Positions 1 to 10,188 are shown, counted from the first letter of the stretch. The stretch is 64,000 nucleotides of DNA from Microbacterium lemovicicum (GCF_003991875.1 NZ_CP031423.1:1488001-1552000), one strand, 5' to 3'. A program made the numbers and translations. Notes: generated from the letters alone by a model not told the origin.

Positions 1-48
1 GAGGCGCTCGAGGCCCGCAAGGCCTGGCTCCGCGCCGTCGGCGGCTGA
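1..48 (+). CDS. C-terminal end of an unidentified protein (partial)
   Basis: An open frame enters from the left edge and stops at a TGA at 46-48, leaving 15 residues (ending AWLRAVGG). A strong hairpin follows 20 nt later, which fits the end of a transcription unit on the plus strand. Too little is left to name the protein, and another frame cannot be excluded. Confidence 0.45.
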   Translation, partial: EALEARKAWLRAVGG

Positions 49-68
49 CCCGCGGCGTCCGCCCGTCC

Positions 69-111
69 GGAGAGCCGGTCCTCCCCCTCATCCGGGGAGG
101 GCCGGCTCTCC
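69..111 (+). terminator. Rho-independent-type terminator hairpin
   Basis: An 18-bp stem (69-86 with 94-111), perfect apart from one G-U pair, encloses a 7-nt loop. No T-run follows, as is common for high-GC actinobacterial terminators. It lies just after the stop codon at 46-48 and before the AbiEi-like gene. Confidence 0.7.
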
Positions 112-166
112 ACATGTCGGCCGGACGTCGTCCCACGGATGCCGCGCGTGCGCAACGCTGGCGTGC

Positions 167-838
167 ATGACGTCCCCGTTCCTCTACTTTGCCGGCACCC
201 GGCTCTCCGGTGCCGAACTGTGCGCCGCACGCCTCGACGGGCACGTGGTGGAGCTCGGCGAGGGGTGGATCCCGGCGGACGCCGTCGAGACCGCGGCGCT
301 CCGGGCCGCATCGCTGGAGGGCCTGCTGGGCGCCACGCTCGCCGCCACGCACCTGTCGGCGGCCTGGGTGCACGGCGCCCTCCCCGACCCGCCCGCGCGA
401 CACACCGTTCAGCGCGCGGTCGCCTGGCGGGTCCATCAGGTCATCGATCGGAGACGGATCTACCGCGACCTGCGCGTGCACCCCGACGACCTGATGCTCC
501 TCGGCGGGGTGCAGGTCACCGATCCCGTGCGGACGCTCGCCGACTGCGCGCGCACCCCCGACGACGCGCACACGATCGCCGCGCGACTGCTGGCCGACGC
601 CGAGCCCGGGCTCGTCGGCCGCGCAGCCGAGTGGCTCGATGCGCACGGCCCGCTCCCACGCAAGCGCTCGGCCCTCGCGCTCCTGGCCGGGCTCGCGGCG
701 CGCACGATGGCGGCGGATCGCGAAGCCCCGCGGAAGGAGAACGGTGAGACGGCGACGCCGGTCGAGGCCGCGGCGACACTCGTCGAAGGACGCGGTGACG
801 AACGCGACGACGTGGTGACGCGGTCTACGACGTGGTGA
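167..838 (+). CDS. AbiEi-type antitoxin-domain-like protein (no toxin partner)
   Basis: The 223-residue protein carries the pattern seen in the type IV AbiEi-like antitoxin / DUF559-associated family: an early THLSAAWVHG segment and the diagnostic VTDPVRTLADCAR motif near residue 120. The C-terminal nuclease-like DUF559 domain that many relatives carry is missing, and so is an AbiEii nucleotidyltransferase gene, so an active toxin-antitoxin role is doubtful. The last residues (DDVVTRSTTW) are encoded by a 20-bp tandem repeat shared with the end of relA, so the natural C-terminus was probably altered. The gene converges on relA with only 6 nt between stops. The start at 167 has only a weak ribosome site. 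Confidence 0.6.
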   Translation: MTSPFLYFAGTRLSGAELCAARLDGHVVELGEGWIPADAVETAALRAASLEGLLGATLAATHLSAAWVHGALPDPPARHTVQRAVAWRVHQVIDRRRIYRDLRVHPDDLMLLGGVQVTDPVRTLADCARTPDDAHTIAARLLADAEPGLVGRAAEWLDAHGPLPRKRSALALLAGLAARTMAADREAPRKENGETATPVEAAATLVEGRGDERDDVVTRSTTW

Positions 839-867
839 CGGGGTCTACGACGTGGTGACGCGGTAGA
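808..867. repeat. 20-bp tandem repeat, three copies, across two gene ends
   Basis: Three adjacent 20-bp units (808-827, 828-847, 848-867) begin CGACGTGGTGACG and differ at one to three positions. The third unit encodes the last codons of relA (VTTS) on the minus strand. The first two encode the tail of the AbiEi-like gene on the plus strand and contain the stop codons of both genes. Confidence 0.9.
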
Positions 868-3088
868 CGTCGTACACGGCGTCGATGCGGCGGACGGCGT
901 TGAGCACGCGATCGAGGTGCACGATGTCGCCCATCTCGAAGACGAACCGGCTGAGCGCCAGTCGGTCGTTCGTCGTCGACACCGTCGCCGAGAGGATGTT
1001 GACGTGATGCTCGCTGAGCACGCGGGTGACGTCGCTCAGCAGGCCGGAGCGATCAAGCGCCTCGACCTGGATGTGCACCAGGAAGACGCTTTTGGTCGTC
1101 GGGGCCCACTCGACCTCGATGACGCGCTCCGGGTCGTTCAGCAGCGACTTGACATTCGTGCAGTCCGCGCGGTGCACGGACACGCCGCTCCCCCGCGTGA
1201 CGAAGCCGACGACCTCGTCACCGGGCACCGGTGTGCAGCACTTGGCGAGCTTGACCAGGATGTCGGGCGCGCCGCGCACGAGCACGCCGGAGTCGCCGTC
1301 GCGGGGGCGCCGCGAGCGTCCGACGCCCGGCAGGTCGATGGGGCCGGTCGAGGTGTCGTTCGAGCTGACCAGCGCGGTGACCTTCTCGATCACCGACTGG
1401 GTCGACACGTGACCCTCGCCGACGGCGGCGTAGAGGGCCGAGACGTCCTCGTAGCGGAGCTGGCGGGCGACGTCCGCGAAGGAGTCCTGGCTCATCAGCC
1501 GCTGCAGGGGCAGGTTCTGGCGCCGCATCGCGCGCGCGATGGCCTCCTTGCCCTGCTCGACGGCCTCTTCGCGGCGCTCCTTCGTGAACCAGCCGCGGAT
1601 CTTGTTGCGCGCGCGGGTGCTCTTGACGAAGCCGAGCCAGTCCTGACTGGGGCCGGCGTCGGGGTTCTTGGAGGTGAAGACCTCCACCACGTCGCCGGAC
1701 TGCAGCTCGGACTCGAGCGGTACGAGGCGCCCGTTGACCTTGGCGCCCATCGTGCGGTGGCCGATCTCGGTGTGCACGGCGTAGGCGAAGTCGACGGGGG
1801 TGGCGCCGGTGGGCAGTCCGATCACGCGGCCCTTCGGCGTGAAGACGTAGACCTCTTTGGCGCCGATCTCGAACCGCAGCGAGTCGAGGAACTCACCGGG
1901 GTCGGCGGTCTCGGCCTGCCAGTCGGAGATGTGCGCGAGCCAGACCATGTCGGCGTCGACGGACTTGTCGTCGGTCTTGCCGCCGGTCATCCGCTCCTTG
2001 TACTTCCAGTGCGCCGCGACACCGTACTCGGCCTGCTGGTGCATCTCGTTGGTGCGGATCTGGATCTCGACCGTGCGACCGCCGGGACCGATCACCGTGG
2101 TGTGCAGCGACTGGTACAGGTTGAACTTCGGCGTGGCGATGTAGTCCTTGAAGCGACCAGGCAGCGGCGTCCACCGCGCGTGCAGCGAGCCGAGCACGGC
2201 GTAGCAGTCGCGCACCGTGTTCACGAGCACGCGGATGCCGATGAGGTCGTAGATGTCGTCGAACTCGCGGCCGCGCACCACCATCTTCTGGTACACGGAG
2301 TAGAGCTGCTTCGGCCGCCCCATCACGCGCCCGCGGATGCGGAGGTCGCGCAGGTCGGCGTCGACCGCGTCGATCACGCTGTGCACGTACTGCTCGCGCT
2401 GCGGCGTGCGCTGCTTGACCAGGCTTTCGATCTCGGCGTAGAGCTTCGGATGCAGCACCGCGAACGACAGGTCCTCGAGCTCCGACTTGATCGCCTGGAT
2501 GCCGAGCCGATGGGCCAGCGGAGCGTAGATCTCGATCGTCTCGGTCGCCTTGCGGCGGGACTTCTCCGGCGGCACGAAGCCCCACGTGCGGGCGTTGTGC
2601 AGGCGGTCGGCGAGCTTGATGAGGAGCACGCGGATGTCGCGCGACATCGCCACGATCATCTTGCGGACCGTCTCGGCCTGCGCGCTCTCGCCGTACTTGA
2701 CCTTGTCGAGCTTGGTCACGCCGTCCACGAGCATGGCGACCTCGTCGCCGAACTCAGCCGTCAGCTCGTCGAGGCTGTAGTCGGTGTCTTCCACCGTGTC
2801 GTGGAGAAGCGCGGCGGCGATCGCCTTCGGACCGAGCCCGAGGTCGGCGAGGATCTGCGCGACGGCGAGGGGGTGCGTGATGTACGGCTCGCCGCTCTGA
2901 CGCTTCTGCCCTTCGTGCGCGCGTTGCGCGACCGCGTAGGCGCGCTCGATGATCGCCAGATCGCCCTTGGGATGGTGCGTGCGCACCGTTCGCATCAGCT
3001 GCTCGACGTCGTCGCGTCGCGCCGAGCGAGAGAAGATGCGCGGAACGAGCCGGCGCAGCGACGACGGGGCCGGAACGGTCTCGGTCAC
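845..3088 (-). CDS. relA: Bifunctional (p)ppGpp synthetase/hydrolase RelA/SpoT (Rel)
   Basis: Makes and degrades the alarmone (p)ppGpp in the stringent response. Domains in order: an HD hydrolase with the HDTVEDT motif near residue 100; a synthetase domain containing [11 protein letters not shown], whose RxKD form marks bifunctional enzymes (E. coli RelA has ExDD there); a TGS domain with the [18 protein letters not shown] segment; and a C-terminal ACT domain. I chose the GTG at 3088 (747 residues, starting TETVPAP) because GGAGGGG lies 10 nt upstream; an ATG at 3121 would add 11 residues without a good ribosome site. It is last in the ruvC-secF-relA run, as in Mycobacterium. Its 3' end lies in the tandem repeat. 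Confidence 0.95.
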   Translation of the reverse strand: MTETVPAPSSLRRLVPRIFSRSARRDDVEQLMRTVRTHHPKGDLAIIERAYAVAQRAHEGQKRQSGEPYITHPLAVAQILADLGLGPKAIAAALLHDTVEDTDYSLDELTAEFGDEVAMLVDGVTKLDKVKYGESAQAETVRKMIVAMSRDIRVLLIKLADRLHNARTWGFVPPEKSRRKATETIEIYAPLAHRLGIQAIKSELEDLSFAVLHPKLYAEIESLVKQRTPQREQYVHSVIDAVDADLRDLRIRGRVMGRPKQLYSVYQKMVVRGREFDDIYDLIGIRVLVNTVRDCYAVLGSLHARWTPLPGRFKDYIATPKFNLYQSLHTTVIGPGGRTVEIQIRTNEMHQQAEYGVAAHWKYKERMTGGKTDDKSVDADMVWLAHISDWQAETADPGEFLDSLRFEIGAKEVYVFTPKGRVIGLPTGATPVDFAYAVHTEIGHRTMGAKVNGRLVPLESELQSGDVVEVFTSKNPDAGPSQDWLGFVKSTRARNKIRGWFTKERREEAVEQGKEAIARAMRRQNLPLQRLMSQDSFADVARQLRYEDVSALYAAVGEGHVSTQSVIEKVTALVSSNDTSTGPIDLPGVGRSRRPRDGDSGVLVRGAPDILVKLAKCCTPVPGDEVVGFVTRGSGVSVHRADCTNVKSLLNDPERVIEVEWAPTTKSVFLVHIQVEALDRSGLLSDVTRVLSEHHVNILSATVSTTNDRLALSRFVFEMGDIVHLDRVLNAVRRIDAVYDVYRVTTS

Positions 3089-3150
3089 GCGATCTCGCCC
3101 CCTCCGGTCGAATCTCCCCATCCTACGCCCGGCACGCGGGCGTCAGATGT

Positions 3151-4140
3151 CTAGGCGGGGATGCCCGCCTTCTCGCGCGAGGCCCGCACGCGAGCATCCC
3201 GCGCCTTGGTGGCGGGCTCGTTCTCGCGGAACAGGGAGTACAGCGGAGCGGCCACGAAAATCGTCGAGTAGGCGGCGACGATCGTTCCGACGAAGATCGA
3301 CAGCGAGATGTCGCTGAGGGTCTGCGCGCCGAAGGCGAAGGCGCCGATGAACAGGATCGCGCCGACGGGCAGGATCGCGACGACGGTCGTGTTGATCGAG
3401 CGGATCAGCGTCTGGTTCACCGCGAGGTTCACCGACTCGCCGAAGGTGCGACCCGAGATCTCACCGTCTTCCCGCGTGTTCTCGCGGATCTTGTCGAAGA
3501 CGACCGTCGTGTCGTAGAGGGAGTACGACAGGATCGTGAGGAATCCGATGACGGCGGCAGGAGAGATCTCGAATCCGGCCAGCGCGTAGACGCCGATCGT
3601 GATCACGAGCACGTCGACGACGCCGACGATCGCCGCGGCCGACATCTTCCAGGTGCGGAAGTAAAGCGCGAGGATGATGAAGGTCAGAGCGAGGAAGATG
3701 GCCAGGCCCCAGAGGGACTGGCGGGTGACGTCGGCTCCCCAGCTGGGTCCGATGAAGGATGCCGTGACCTCGCTCTCCGGGACGCTGTAGGCGTCGGCGA
3801 GAGCCGTGGTGACGGCGCGGGTCTCCTCGGGCGTGAGCTGATCGGTCTGCACGCGGACGGCTGTGGTGCCGACCGTGGTCACCTTGGTCGTGGCGGTGGC
3901 GACGACCGTCTGCACGGCCTCGGTGGCCGCCGCCTGGTCGGGCGACTCGACGCCCGACACGGTGAACTGCGATCCTCCGGTGAACTCGATGGAGAACTGC
4001 ACCGGTCGCACGAGCGGCACGAGCACGGAGGCGATGACGAGGACGGCGGCGATGATGAACCACACGCGCCGACGGCCGACGAACGGGAAGGACGTCTTGC
4101 CGGTGTAGAGGTCGTTGCCGAGCTGATTCATGGAGCGCAT
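3151..4140 (-). CDS. secF: Protein translocase subunit SecF
   Basis: Integral membrane subunit of the SecDF complex, which uses proton-motive force to pull secreted proteins out after SecA-driven export. The 329 residues show a first membrane helix (VWFIIAAVLVIASVLVP), an external segment with the family motif FTGGSQF, and a cluster of five membrane helices with the conserved SLYDTTVVFDKIRE stretch. The ATG shares one base with the secD stop (TGATG), so translation is probably coupled. GGAGGGGG just upstream supports this start over the ATG 9 nt further in. Confidence 0.95.
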   Translation of the reverse strand: MRSMNQLGNDLYTGKTSFPFVGRRRVWFIIAAVLVIASVLVPLVRPVQFSIEFTGGSQFTVSGVESPDQAAATEAVQTVVATATTKVTTVGTTAVRVQTDQLTPEETRAVTTALADAYSVPESEVTASFIGPSWGADVTRQSLWGLAIFLALTFIILALYFRTWKMSAAAIVGVVDVLVITIGVYALAGFEISPAAVIGFLTILSYSLYDTTVVFDKIRENTREDGEISGRTFGESVNLAVNQTLIRSINTTVVAILPVGAILFIGAFAFGAQTLSDISLSIFVGTIVAAYSTIFVAAPLYSLFRENEPATKARDARVRASREKAGIPA

Positions 4141-5873
4141 CAGTCGTCCCCCTCCTTCGCGGTCGAATCCGATGTGGTGCTCTTGCGGCCTGCGGCGGCC
4201 TGTTCGGCGCGCTTGCGCTCGGCGATCGTCTGGCGACGCTCCGCCTCACCGCGGGACTTGGTCGCCTTGCGGGCCTGCGACCCGGCGGCGGCCACGGCGG
4301 GGGCGCGGAACTCCGCGCGTCCGCGATAGACCGCGCCGAGGGCGTTCGGGTCCATGCCCGACAGCGGGTGGCCGGAGCCGAAGAAGCGCGAACGGGCGAG
4401 CAGCTGCATCACGGGGTGCGTGAACAGGATGAAGATCAGGATGTCGATGACCGTCGTGAGGCCGAGCGTGAAGGCGAAGCCCTTCACCGTCGCGTCCGCG
4501 AGGATGTACAGCACGATCGCGGCCAGGATGTTGATCGACTTCGAGATGTAGATCGTGCGGCGTGCACGCGACCAGCCGTCCTCGACGGCGCCGGTGATCG
4601 ACTTCCCGTCGCGCAGCTCGTCTCGGATGCGCTCGAAGTACACGATGAACGAGTCGGCGGTGAAGCCGATCGTCACGATGAGGCCCGCGACGCCGGCGAG
4701 CGACAGGCGGAAGCCCATGCGCCACGCGAGGATGCACAGCGCCACGTACGACAGCACGCCCATCACCGCGAGCGAGGCGATGATGACGAAGCCGAGGGCG
4801 CGGTAGACGATCAGCGAGTAGACCGCCACCAGGATCAGGCCGATGATGCCGGCGATGAGACCGATCTGCAGCTGCTGGGAGCCGAGGGTCGCCGAGATCG
4901 TGTCGGAGCTGACCACCTCGAAGCTGAGCGGCAGTGCGCCGTACTTCAGCTGGTCGGCCAGCACCTTCGCCGAGTCCTGGGTGAAGCTGCCCGTGATGCT
5001 CGGATTGCCGTCGAGGATGATGCCGTTCATCGACGGGGCCGAGAGGACCTTGCCGTCCAGGACGAACGCGAACTGGTTCAGGGGCGCCGTGGCGCCGTAG
5101 AGCCGCTGGCTGATCTGACCGAACGTGCTCGTGCCGGCGTCGTTGAACTTGAGGTTGACGGCCCACTGGCCGTTGGTGGTCTGCAGTCCGAACGTGGCGT
5201 CCGAGATCGATGACCCGTCGAGCTCGACCGGTCCGAGGACGTACTTCACCGACCCGGCGTCGTCGCACGTGATGAGCGGCTGGTCCTTGGGAGCGGATGC
5301 CGGGTCGTTGGCCGTGTCGGAGCAGTCGTACGACAGGTACTCCGCCTGCAGCTTCGGCGTGATCCACGACGGGTCGCTGCCGTTGGTGGGCGACGCCGTC
5401 GGCGTGGCCGCGAGCGAGGGATCGGGCGTCGGGTAGGGCGTGGCCTGCCCGTCATCGCCGACGAACGACGTGGCCGGCGAGCCGGTGAACAGCACCGCGC
5501 GCAGCTGCAGCTGGGCGGAGGCCTGGATGCGCTGGCGGGTGGCGTCGTCGGCCTGACCGGGGATCTGGACGACGATGTTCTTGCCGCCCTCGGTCGTGAC
5601 ATCCGCCTCGCCGACACCCGAGGCATCCACACGCTGGCGGATGATCGTGACGGCCTGGGCGAGCTGCTCCGGGTTGGGGTCGGCGCCGTCGGTGGTCTGG
5701 GCGGCGAGGATGATCTGCGTGCCGCCCTGGAGGTCGAGAGCGAGCTCGGGCGTCCAGGAGCTCTTGCCGAAGACGTAGACGCCGAGCGCGTTGATGCCGA
5801 AGAGCAGCGCGGTGACGACCAGGAGTCCGGTCAGCGCACGCCAGGCATGCCGGACGGGAGTGGAAGTGGCCAA
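4140..5873 (-). CDS. secD: Protein translocase subunit SecD
   Basis: Partner of SecF in the membrane. The 577-residue protein has an N-terminal membrane helix (residues about 12-33), the DLQGGTQI motif, a large external domain with an insert rich in Pro, Ser and Thr near residues 145-165, and a C-terminal block of five helices with GFTADSFIVYFERIRDE. The last 60 residues form a basic cytoplasmic tail (RAEQAAAGRKS). It lies between yajC and secF, the usual actinobacterial order. Confidence 0.95.
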   Translation of the reverse strand: MATSTPVRHAWRALTGLLVVTALLFGINALGVYVFGKSSWTPELALDLQGGTQIILAAQTTDGADPNPEQLAQAVTIIRQRVDASGVGEADVTTEGGKNIVVQIPGQADDATRQRIQASAQLQLRAVLFTGSPATSFVGDDGQATPYPTPDPSLAATPTASPTNGSDPSWITPKLQAEYLSYDCSDTANDPASAPKDQPLITCDDAGSVKYVLGPVELDGSSISDATFGLQTTNGQWAVNLKFNDAGTSTFGQISQRLYGATAPLNQFAFVLDGKVLSAPSMNGIILDGNPSITGSFTQDSAKVLADQLKYGALPLSFEVVSSDTISATLGSQQLQIGLIAGIIGLILVAVYSLIVYRALGFVIIASLAVMGVLSYVALCILAWRMGFRLSLAGVAGLIVTIGFTADSFIVYFERIRDELRDGKSITGAVEDGWSRARRTIYISKSINILAAIVLYILADATVKGFAFTLGLTTVIDILIFILFTHPVMQLLARSRFFGSGHPLSGMDPNALGAVYRGRAEFRAPAVAAAGSQARKATKSRGEAERRQTIAERKRAEQAAAGRKSTTSDSTAKEGDD

Positions 5874-5912
5874 GGAGGGTCAGCTTTCTCGGTCGCCCCG
5901 AAGGGCGGGGTG

Positions 5913-6392
5913 TCAGGCCTGGGGCTTGGTGCCGGGCACGTCGGGGTCGATGCGGGCATCGGCGTCCGCGGTCGTGCGGCGGCTCTCTGCGATGCGCTGG
6001 TCGTCGCTGATCGACGTGATGTCACCGCCGGCGACGCCGGCGATGTACTCCGCCTCGCTGGCCTCGGCCTCGATGAACTCGTCCTCGGTCACAAGACCCT
6101 CGGCCGGGTTGACGACGCGCAGAATGGCCTGGCTGTGCACCTTGATGTCGACGCCCGGGGCGATCTCGACGAGCGCGGGCTGGTCGAGGTTGTCGGGGTC
6201 GAACTCGACGATGGTGCCGTAGAGGCCTCCCTGCAGCAGCACCTCGGCGCCGGGCACGGTCTGACGGGCCTTCTGCTCCTGCTCCACCTTCTGCTTCTGC
6301 ACGCGACGACGCGACGAATAGAACATGAAGACCAGCAGCAGGACGAGGAGGATGATCAGGCCGTACTGGCCGAAGAAGTCCGCGAAGCTCAT
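5913..6392 (-). CDS. yajC: Preprotein translocase subunit YajC
   Basis: Small accessory subunit of the SecDF-YajC complex. One membrane helix (YGLIILLVLLLVFMFYSS) is followed by the basic RRRVQKQK stretch and the conserved cytoplasmic part (VPGAEVLLQGGLYGTIVEFD). The C-terminal third is acidic and variable. I prefer the ATG at 6392 (159 residues, starting MSFADFFGQYG), because an AAAGGTG element lies about 12 nt upstream. A GTG at 6407 would add five residues but would sit directly against that element. It is 39 nt upstream of secD. Confidence 0.88.
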   Translation of the reverse strand: MSFADFFGQYGLIILLVLLLVFMFYSSRRRVQKQKVEQEQKARQTVPGAEVLLQGGLYGTIVEFDPDNLDQPALVEIAPGVDIKVHSQAILRVVNPAEGLVTEDEFIEAEASEAEYIAGVAGGDITSISDDQRIAESRRTTADADARIDPDVPGTKPQA

Positions 6393-6471
6393 GAGAGAGG
6401 TGGGCACCTTTCGAGTGGGGCGCGCCAGGCGGCACTGCCATGCAAGGGAATCAGGCGAAAGCCTTCAGGAA

Positions 6472-7506
6472 TTATAGGTCATCGAATCTGAGCGCACCGT
6501 CGGGGTGCGGCACGCCCAGGTGCGCGTAGGCCTCGGGCATCGCGATCCGTCCTCGGGGAGTGCGGCCGATGAAGCCGATCCGCACGAGGTAGGACTCGAC
6601 CACCGACTCGATGGTGTCGGACTCCTCCCCCACGGCGACCGACAGTGTGCCGAGCCCCACGGGTCCCCCGCGGAACCGTCGGACGAGCGCGTCGAGCACG
6701 GCACGGTCGAGCCGGTCGAGCCCGATGTCGTCGACGTCGTACAGCTCCAACGCGGCGCGGACGGTTCCGAGGTCGACTCCGGAGCTGCTGGCAGAGCCGT
6801 GCACGACGATGTAGTCGCGCACGCGGCGCAGCAGGCGGTTGGCGATGCGGGGCGTGCCGCGCGAGCGCCGTGCGATCTCAGCACGCGCCGACCGGGGCAG
6901 GTCGACGTTCAGCATGGCCGCGGAGCGCTCGACGACCCGCTCGAGCTCCTCCGGCTCGTAGTACTCGAGATGGGCGGTGAAGCCGAAGCGGTCGCGCAGC
7001 GGATTGGGCAGGAGCCCGGAGCGCGTCGTGGCGCCCACCAGGGTGAAGGGTGAGAGATCGAGAGGGATGCTGGTGGCACCGGCTCCCTTGCCGACCATGA
7101 TGTCGATGCGGAAGTCCTCCATCGCGAGGTACAGCATCTCCTCCGCCGAGCGCGCCATGCGGTGGATCTCGTCGATGAACAGCACTTCACCCGGAGTGAG
7201 GCTCGACAGGAGCGCGGCGAGGTCTCCCGCGTGCTGGATCGCCGGACCGCTCGAGAGGCGCAGCGGGCGCCCGCTCTCGTGCGCCACGATCATCGCCAGG
7301 GTCGTCTTGCCGAGCCCGGGAGGGCCGGACAGCAGGATGTGGTCGGGGGCGCGCTCCTGGATGCGCGCGGCATCGAGCAGGAGCTGGAGCTGTCCTCGCA
7401 CCTTCTGCTGACCGACGAACTCGGCCAGCGACATCGGGCGCAGCGCACCCTCGATGGCCAGTTCCGTCTCGTCCGCCGGCTCAGCGGCGTCGCGCGCGTC
7501 AGCCAC
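6472..7506 (-). CDS. ruvB: Holliday junction branch-migration ATPase RuvB
   Basis: Hexameric AAA+ motor that drives branch migration with RuvA. The 344-residue protein has Walker A GPPGLGKT (residues 61-68), Walker B with DEIHR, a sensor region (GATTRSG) and a C-terminal winged helix ([10 protein letters not shown]). Length is normal. It starts with GTG at 7506, 8 nt inside the end of ruvA, which indicates coupled translation. Confidence 0.97.
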   Translation of the reverse strand: MADARDAAEPADETELAIEGALRPMSLAEFVGQQKVRGQLQLLLDAARIQERAPDHILLSGPPGLGKTTLAMIVAHESGRPLRLSSGPAIQHAGDLAALLSSLTPGEVLFIDEIHRMARSAEEMLYLAMEDFRIDIMVGKGAGATSIPLDLSPFTLVGATTRSGLLPNPLRDRFGFTAHLEYYEPEELERVVERSAAMLNVDLPRSARAEIARRSRGTPRIANRLLRRVRDYIVVHGSASSSGVDLGTVRAALELYDVDDIGLDRLDRAVLDALVRRFRGGPVGLGTLSVAVGEESDTIESVVESYLVRIGFIGRTPRGRIAMPEAYAHLGVPHPDGALRFDDL

Positions 7507-8113
7507 CCACGGGCTCCTTGCGCGCCGGGCCCAGCACGGACAGCGTGAGGCGCAGGAGCGCCGGCACCGATGCGCGGTCTACCGCCGACGCGTCTTCGGC
7601 GACGCCGGCGACGGCCTCCGCCGCGACGCGCTCCGACCAGCCCAGTCCCACGAGCGCCTGAGTCACCTGCACGACGATGTCGGGCGACGCGTCCGGCGTC
7701 GACGTGCTCCGCGGGGGCGCCAGCTTGCCGGCCAGCTGCACGACGATGAGCTTCGCGGTCTTCGGGCCGATGCCCGAGACGCGGCGGAAGGGCGCGTCGT
7801 CGTCGGCCGCGACCGCCTCGGCGATCTGGTCGACGCTGAGACCGGACAGCACGCCGAGCGCCGACTTCGGCCCGACGCCCGAGACGCTGAGCAGCTGCAC
7901 GAAGACGACGAGCTCCTCGCGGCTGGAGAAGCCGAACAGCGAGAACGCGTCCTCCCGGACGATCAGCTGCGTGTGCAGGTGGAGCGTCTGGCCGAGGTGC
8001 GCCGACCGCGAGACCTGGGGCGTGACCGCCACGGTGAAGCCGACACCGCCGACGTCGAGCACCACGGCATCCGGCTCGATGTGCACGGCCGTGCCGCGGA
8101 GGGTGGAGATCAT
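7499..8113 (-). CDS. ruvA: Holliday junction DNA-binding protein RuvA
   Basis: Tetrameric protein that binds four-way junctions and loads RuvB. The N-terminal OB-fold ([20 protein letters not shown]) is followed by two helix-hairpin-helix motifs ([11 protein letters not shown] and [11 protein letters not shown]) and a C-terminal domain III that contacts RuvB. At 204 residues it has the family length. It lies between ruvC and ruvB in the conserved ruvCAB order. Confidence 0.96.
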   Translation of the reverse strand: MISTLRGTAVHIEPDAVVLDVGGVGFTVAVTPQVSRSAHLGQTLHLHTQLIVREDAFSLFGFSSREELVVFVQLLSVSGVGPKSALGVLSGLSVDQIAEAVAADDDAPFRRVSGIGPKTAKLIVVQLAGKLAPPRSTSTPDASPDIVVQVTQALVGLGWSERVAAEAVAGVAEDASAVDRASVPALLRLTLSVLGPARKEPVGG

Positions 8114-8180
8114 GCGTCGAGTCTACGGACCGGTTCGCAGGTTTGTTCGAGCGACACTCGGCCAGCACCGCCGACGATGA

Positions 8181-8750
8181 TCAGCGCCGCGAGGCCTTCT
8201 CAGCGTTCGCCCACGCCCGCTGCGCCGGTGTCAGGGCAGCGCCGGAGGAGGCGGTCGTCGGCGTCCCCCGCCACGCGTGGCACATCGCCAGGGCGAGCGC
8301 GTCCGCGGCGTCCGCCGGGGTCGGCAGCTCGTCCATCCGGAGTACGCGGGCGACCATCGTCTGCACCTGGCGCTTGTCGGCGTTGCCGTACCCGGTGATG
8401 GCGGCCTTGACCTCGGAGGGCGTGTGGGTCGCGGCCGGCAGTCCGTTCTCGGCGGCGATCAGCAGGGCGATGCCGCTGGCCTGCGCGGTGCCCATGACGG
8501 TGCTGCGGTTCTGCTGCGCGAACACGCGCTCGACCGCCACCACGTCCGGACGGTGCTCGGCGATCACGGCACGGATGCCGGCGCCGATCAGCGCCAGCCG
8601 CTGCTCGATGGGCAGGTCGGGGTGCGACCGGATGACGCCGAGGTGCACGAGCGTGGCCGAACGGTCCCGTGCGACGTCGACGATGCCGACACCGCAGCGC
8701 GTGAGGCCCGGGTCGATGCCCAGGATGCGCCGGGTGGGAGTCGTCGTCAC
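8181..8750 (-). CDS. ruvC: Crossover junction endodeoxyribonuclease RuvC
   Basis: Holliday junction resolvase. The four acidic catalytic residues are visible: D13 in GIDPG, E74 in VAVERVF, and D147 and D150 in PADAADALALA. The 189-residue length is normal. The GTG start at 8750 has GAGGGG directly against it, an unusually short spacing, but there is no later start before the catalytic GIDPG, so the call stands. The gene lies 51 nt after yebC and 67 nt before ruvA. Confidence 0.95.
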   Translation of the reverse strand: MTTTPTRRILGIDPGLTRCGVGIVDVARDRSATLVHLGVIRSHPDLPIEQRLALIGAGIRAVIAEHRPDVVAVERVFAQQNRSTVMGTAQASGIALLIAAENGLPAATHTPSEVKAAITGYGNADKRQVQTMVARVLRMDELPTPADAADALALAMCHAWRGTPTTASSGAALTPAQRAWANAEKASRR

Positions 8751-8801
8751 CCCCTCACGCTACGTGCGGGTCGCATGCGTGCCGACGAGGCGCGCGGTGT
8801 C

Positions 8802-9560
8802 CTACTCGTCGTTCTCGAGCTCCGCCTGCACCTCGGCGGTGAGGTCGAAGTTCGAGTACACGTTCTGCACGTCGTCGCTGTCCTCCAGCGCGTCGATGAG
8901 ACGGAACACCTTGCGGGCGGTGTCGACGTCGATCTCGACCTTGAGGCCGGGCACCCACTCGACGTCGGCCGACTCGTAGTCGATGCCGGCGTCCTGCAGG
9001 GCGGAGCGCACGGTGACCAGGTCGCTGGCCTCGGTGACGATCTCGAATCCCTGCGGGTGCGGCTCGACGTCTTCCGCGCCGGCCTCGAGCACCGCGAGCA
9101 TGACGTCGTCCTCGCTGGTCTCCTCGCCGCCGACGACGATGACGCCCTTGCGGTGGAAGTTGTACGAGACGCTGCCCGGGTCGGCCATGGTGCCGCCGTT
9201 GCGGGTCATGGCGGTGCGCACCTCGGCGGCGGCGCGGTTCTTGTTGTCGGTGAGGCACTCGATCAGCAGTGCGACGCCGTTCGGTCCGTAGCCCTCGTAC
9301 ATGATCGTCGTGTACTCGATGGACTCACCGGTGAGTCCCGCGCCGCGCTTGACGGCGCGGTCGATGTTGTCGTTGGGGACCGAGGTCTTCTTCGCCTTCT
9401 GGATCGCGTCCTGAAGGGTCGGGTTTCCTGCGAGGTCGGCGCCGCCCATCTTGGCGGCGACTTCGATGTTCTTGATGAGCTTGGCGAACGACTTGGCGCG
9501 ACGGCTGTCGATGACGGCCTTCTTGTGCTTCGTCGTCGCCCACTTGGAGTGGCCGGACAT
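8802..9560 (-). CDS. YebC/PmpR family protein
   Basis: The 252-residue protein begins with the family signature [14 protein letters not shown] and continues with the [12 protein letters not shown] and [13 protein letters not shown] motifs. Family members were first described as DNA-binding transcriptional regulators; later work ties some of them to translation of difficult peptide sequences, so the exact role here is open. An upstream position next to ruvC is conserved in many bacteria, including Mycobacterium (Rv2603c). Confidence 0.93.
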   Translation of the reverse strand: MSGHSKWATTKHKKAVIDSRRAKSFAKLIKNIEVAAKMGGADLAGNPTLQDAIQKAKKTSVPNDNIDRAVKRGAGLTGESIEYTTIMYEGYGPNGVALLIECLTDNKNRAAAEVRTAMTRNGGTMADPGSVSYNFHRKGVIVVGGEETSEDDVMLAVLEAGAEDVEPHPQGFEIVTEASDLVTVRSALQDAGIDYESADVEWVPGLKVEIDVDTARKVFRLIDALEDSDDVQNVYSNFDLTAEVQAELENDE

Positions 9561-9621
9561 TCCTCCAGTCTACGACGCGGGGCGTCGCGGGCAGAGCGCG
9601 GCGCATCCGCTTCCGGCGTCG

Positions 9622-10160
9622 TCAGGCGGTGATCTTCACCAGCGTGCGCAGGTTGCGGTTCGTGGTGGTGCTCTTGTAGCGGGCGCGCCCGATCACCTTC
9701 GCGAACGGCGTTCCAGCGTGCGTCCCTTCGGCGGGCTCCAGTACAGGACGCCCTTCCCCTCTGCGACCGGATCGGTCTCGGTGTCGGAGAGGGATGCCGC
9801 GGCCTCCGCCAGTTCGGCGAGCACCGCGGCATCCGACGAGAACAGCACGTACGGCTGGCGTCCATCATCGTCGGCGTCGAAGGGGAACGCGGTCACGGCG
9901 TTTTCGAGCTCCGCGCGGGTGAGCAGCACGATCCACGCGTCGTAGCCGAAGCGCTCGCGCAGGGCCTTCTCGATGCTCGCTTTCAGGGCGCTGCGGCGGG
10001 AAGGCGCGTCATCCGTCTCGAATCGGACGTTGCCGCTGGCGAGGAAGGTGCGCACCTCCGCGTGCCCCAGATCACGGAACATCGCGGCGAGGTCGGCCGA
10101 CCGGACCGTCACGCCGCCCACATTCACCCCGCGCAGCAGGGCCACCCACGTCGTGCTCAT
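9622..10160 (-). pseudogene. DUF1697 family protein, frameshifted near its 3' end
   Basis: From the ATG at 10160 the frame reads a typical DUF1697 protein (MSTTWVALLRGVNVGG, TFLASGNVRFET, EGKGVLYWSPPKGRTLE), then diverges into RRSRR and stops at 9693. One base appears to be missing near 9711-9713: the next frame continues with the expected family ending (TPFAKVIGRARYKS, TTTNRNLRTLVKITA) to a TGA at 9622-9624. The family function is unknown. Either the gene is a recent pseudogene with a slightly altered tail, or the sequence has a single-base error. Most of the domain is intact. Confidence 0.85.
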
Positions 10161-10188
10161 GCCCGCACTGTACTGCGGGACTCCCCCA

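Noticed and set aside
917..3154. A 745-residue plus-strand open frame opposite relA, and similar long frames opposite thrS, acnA, parC, parE and sigA
   Set aside because: These are antisense shadows caused by the very high GC at third codon positions; their translations are low-complexity (rich in Arg, Val, Asp, Gly) and lack any domain.
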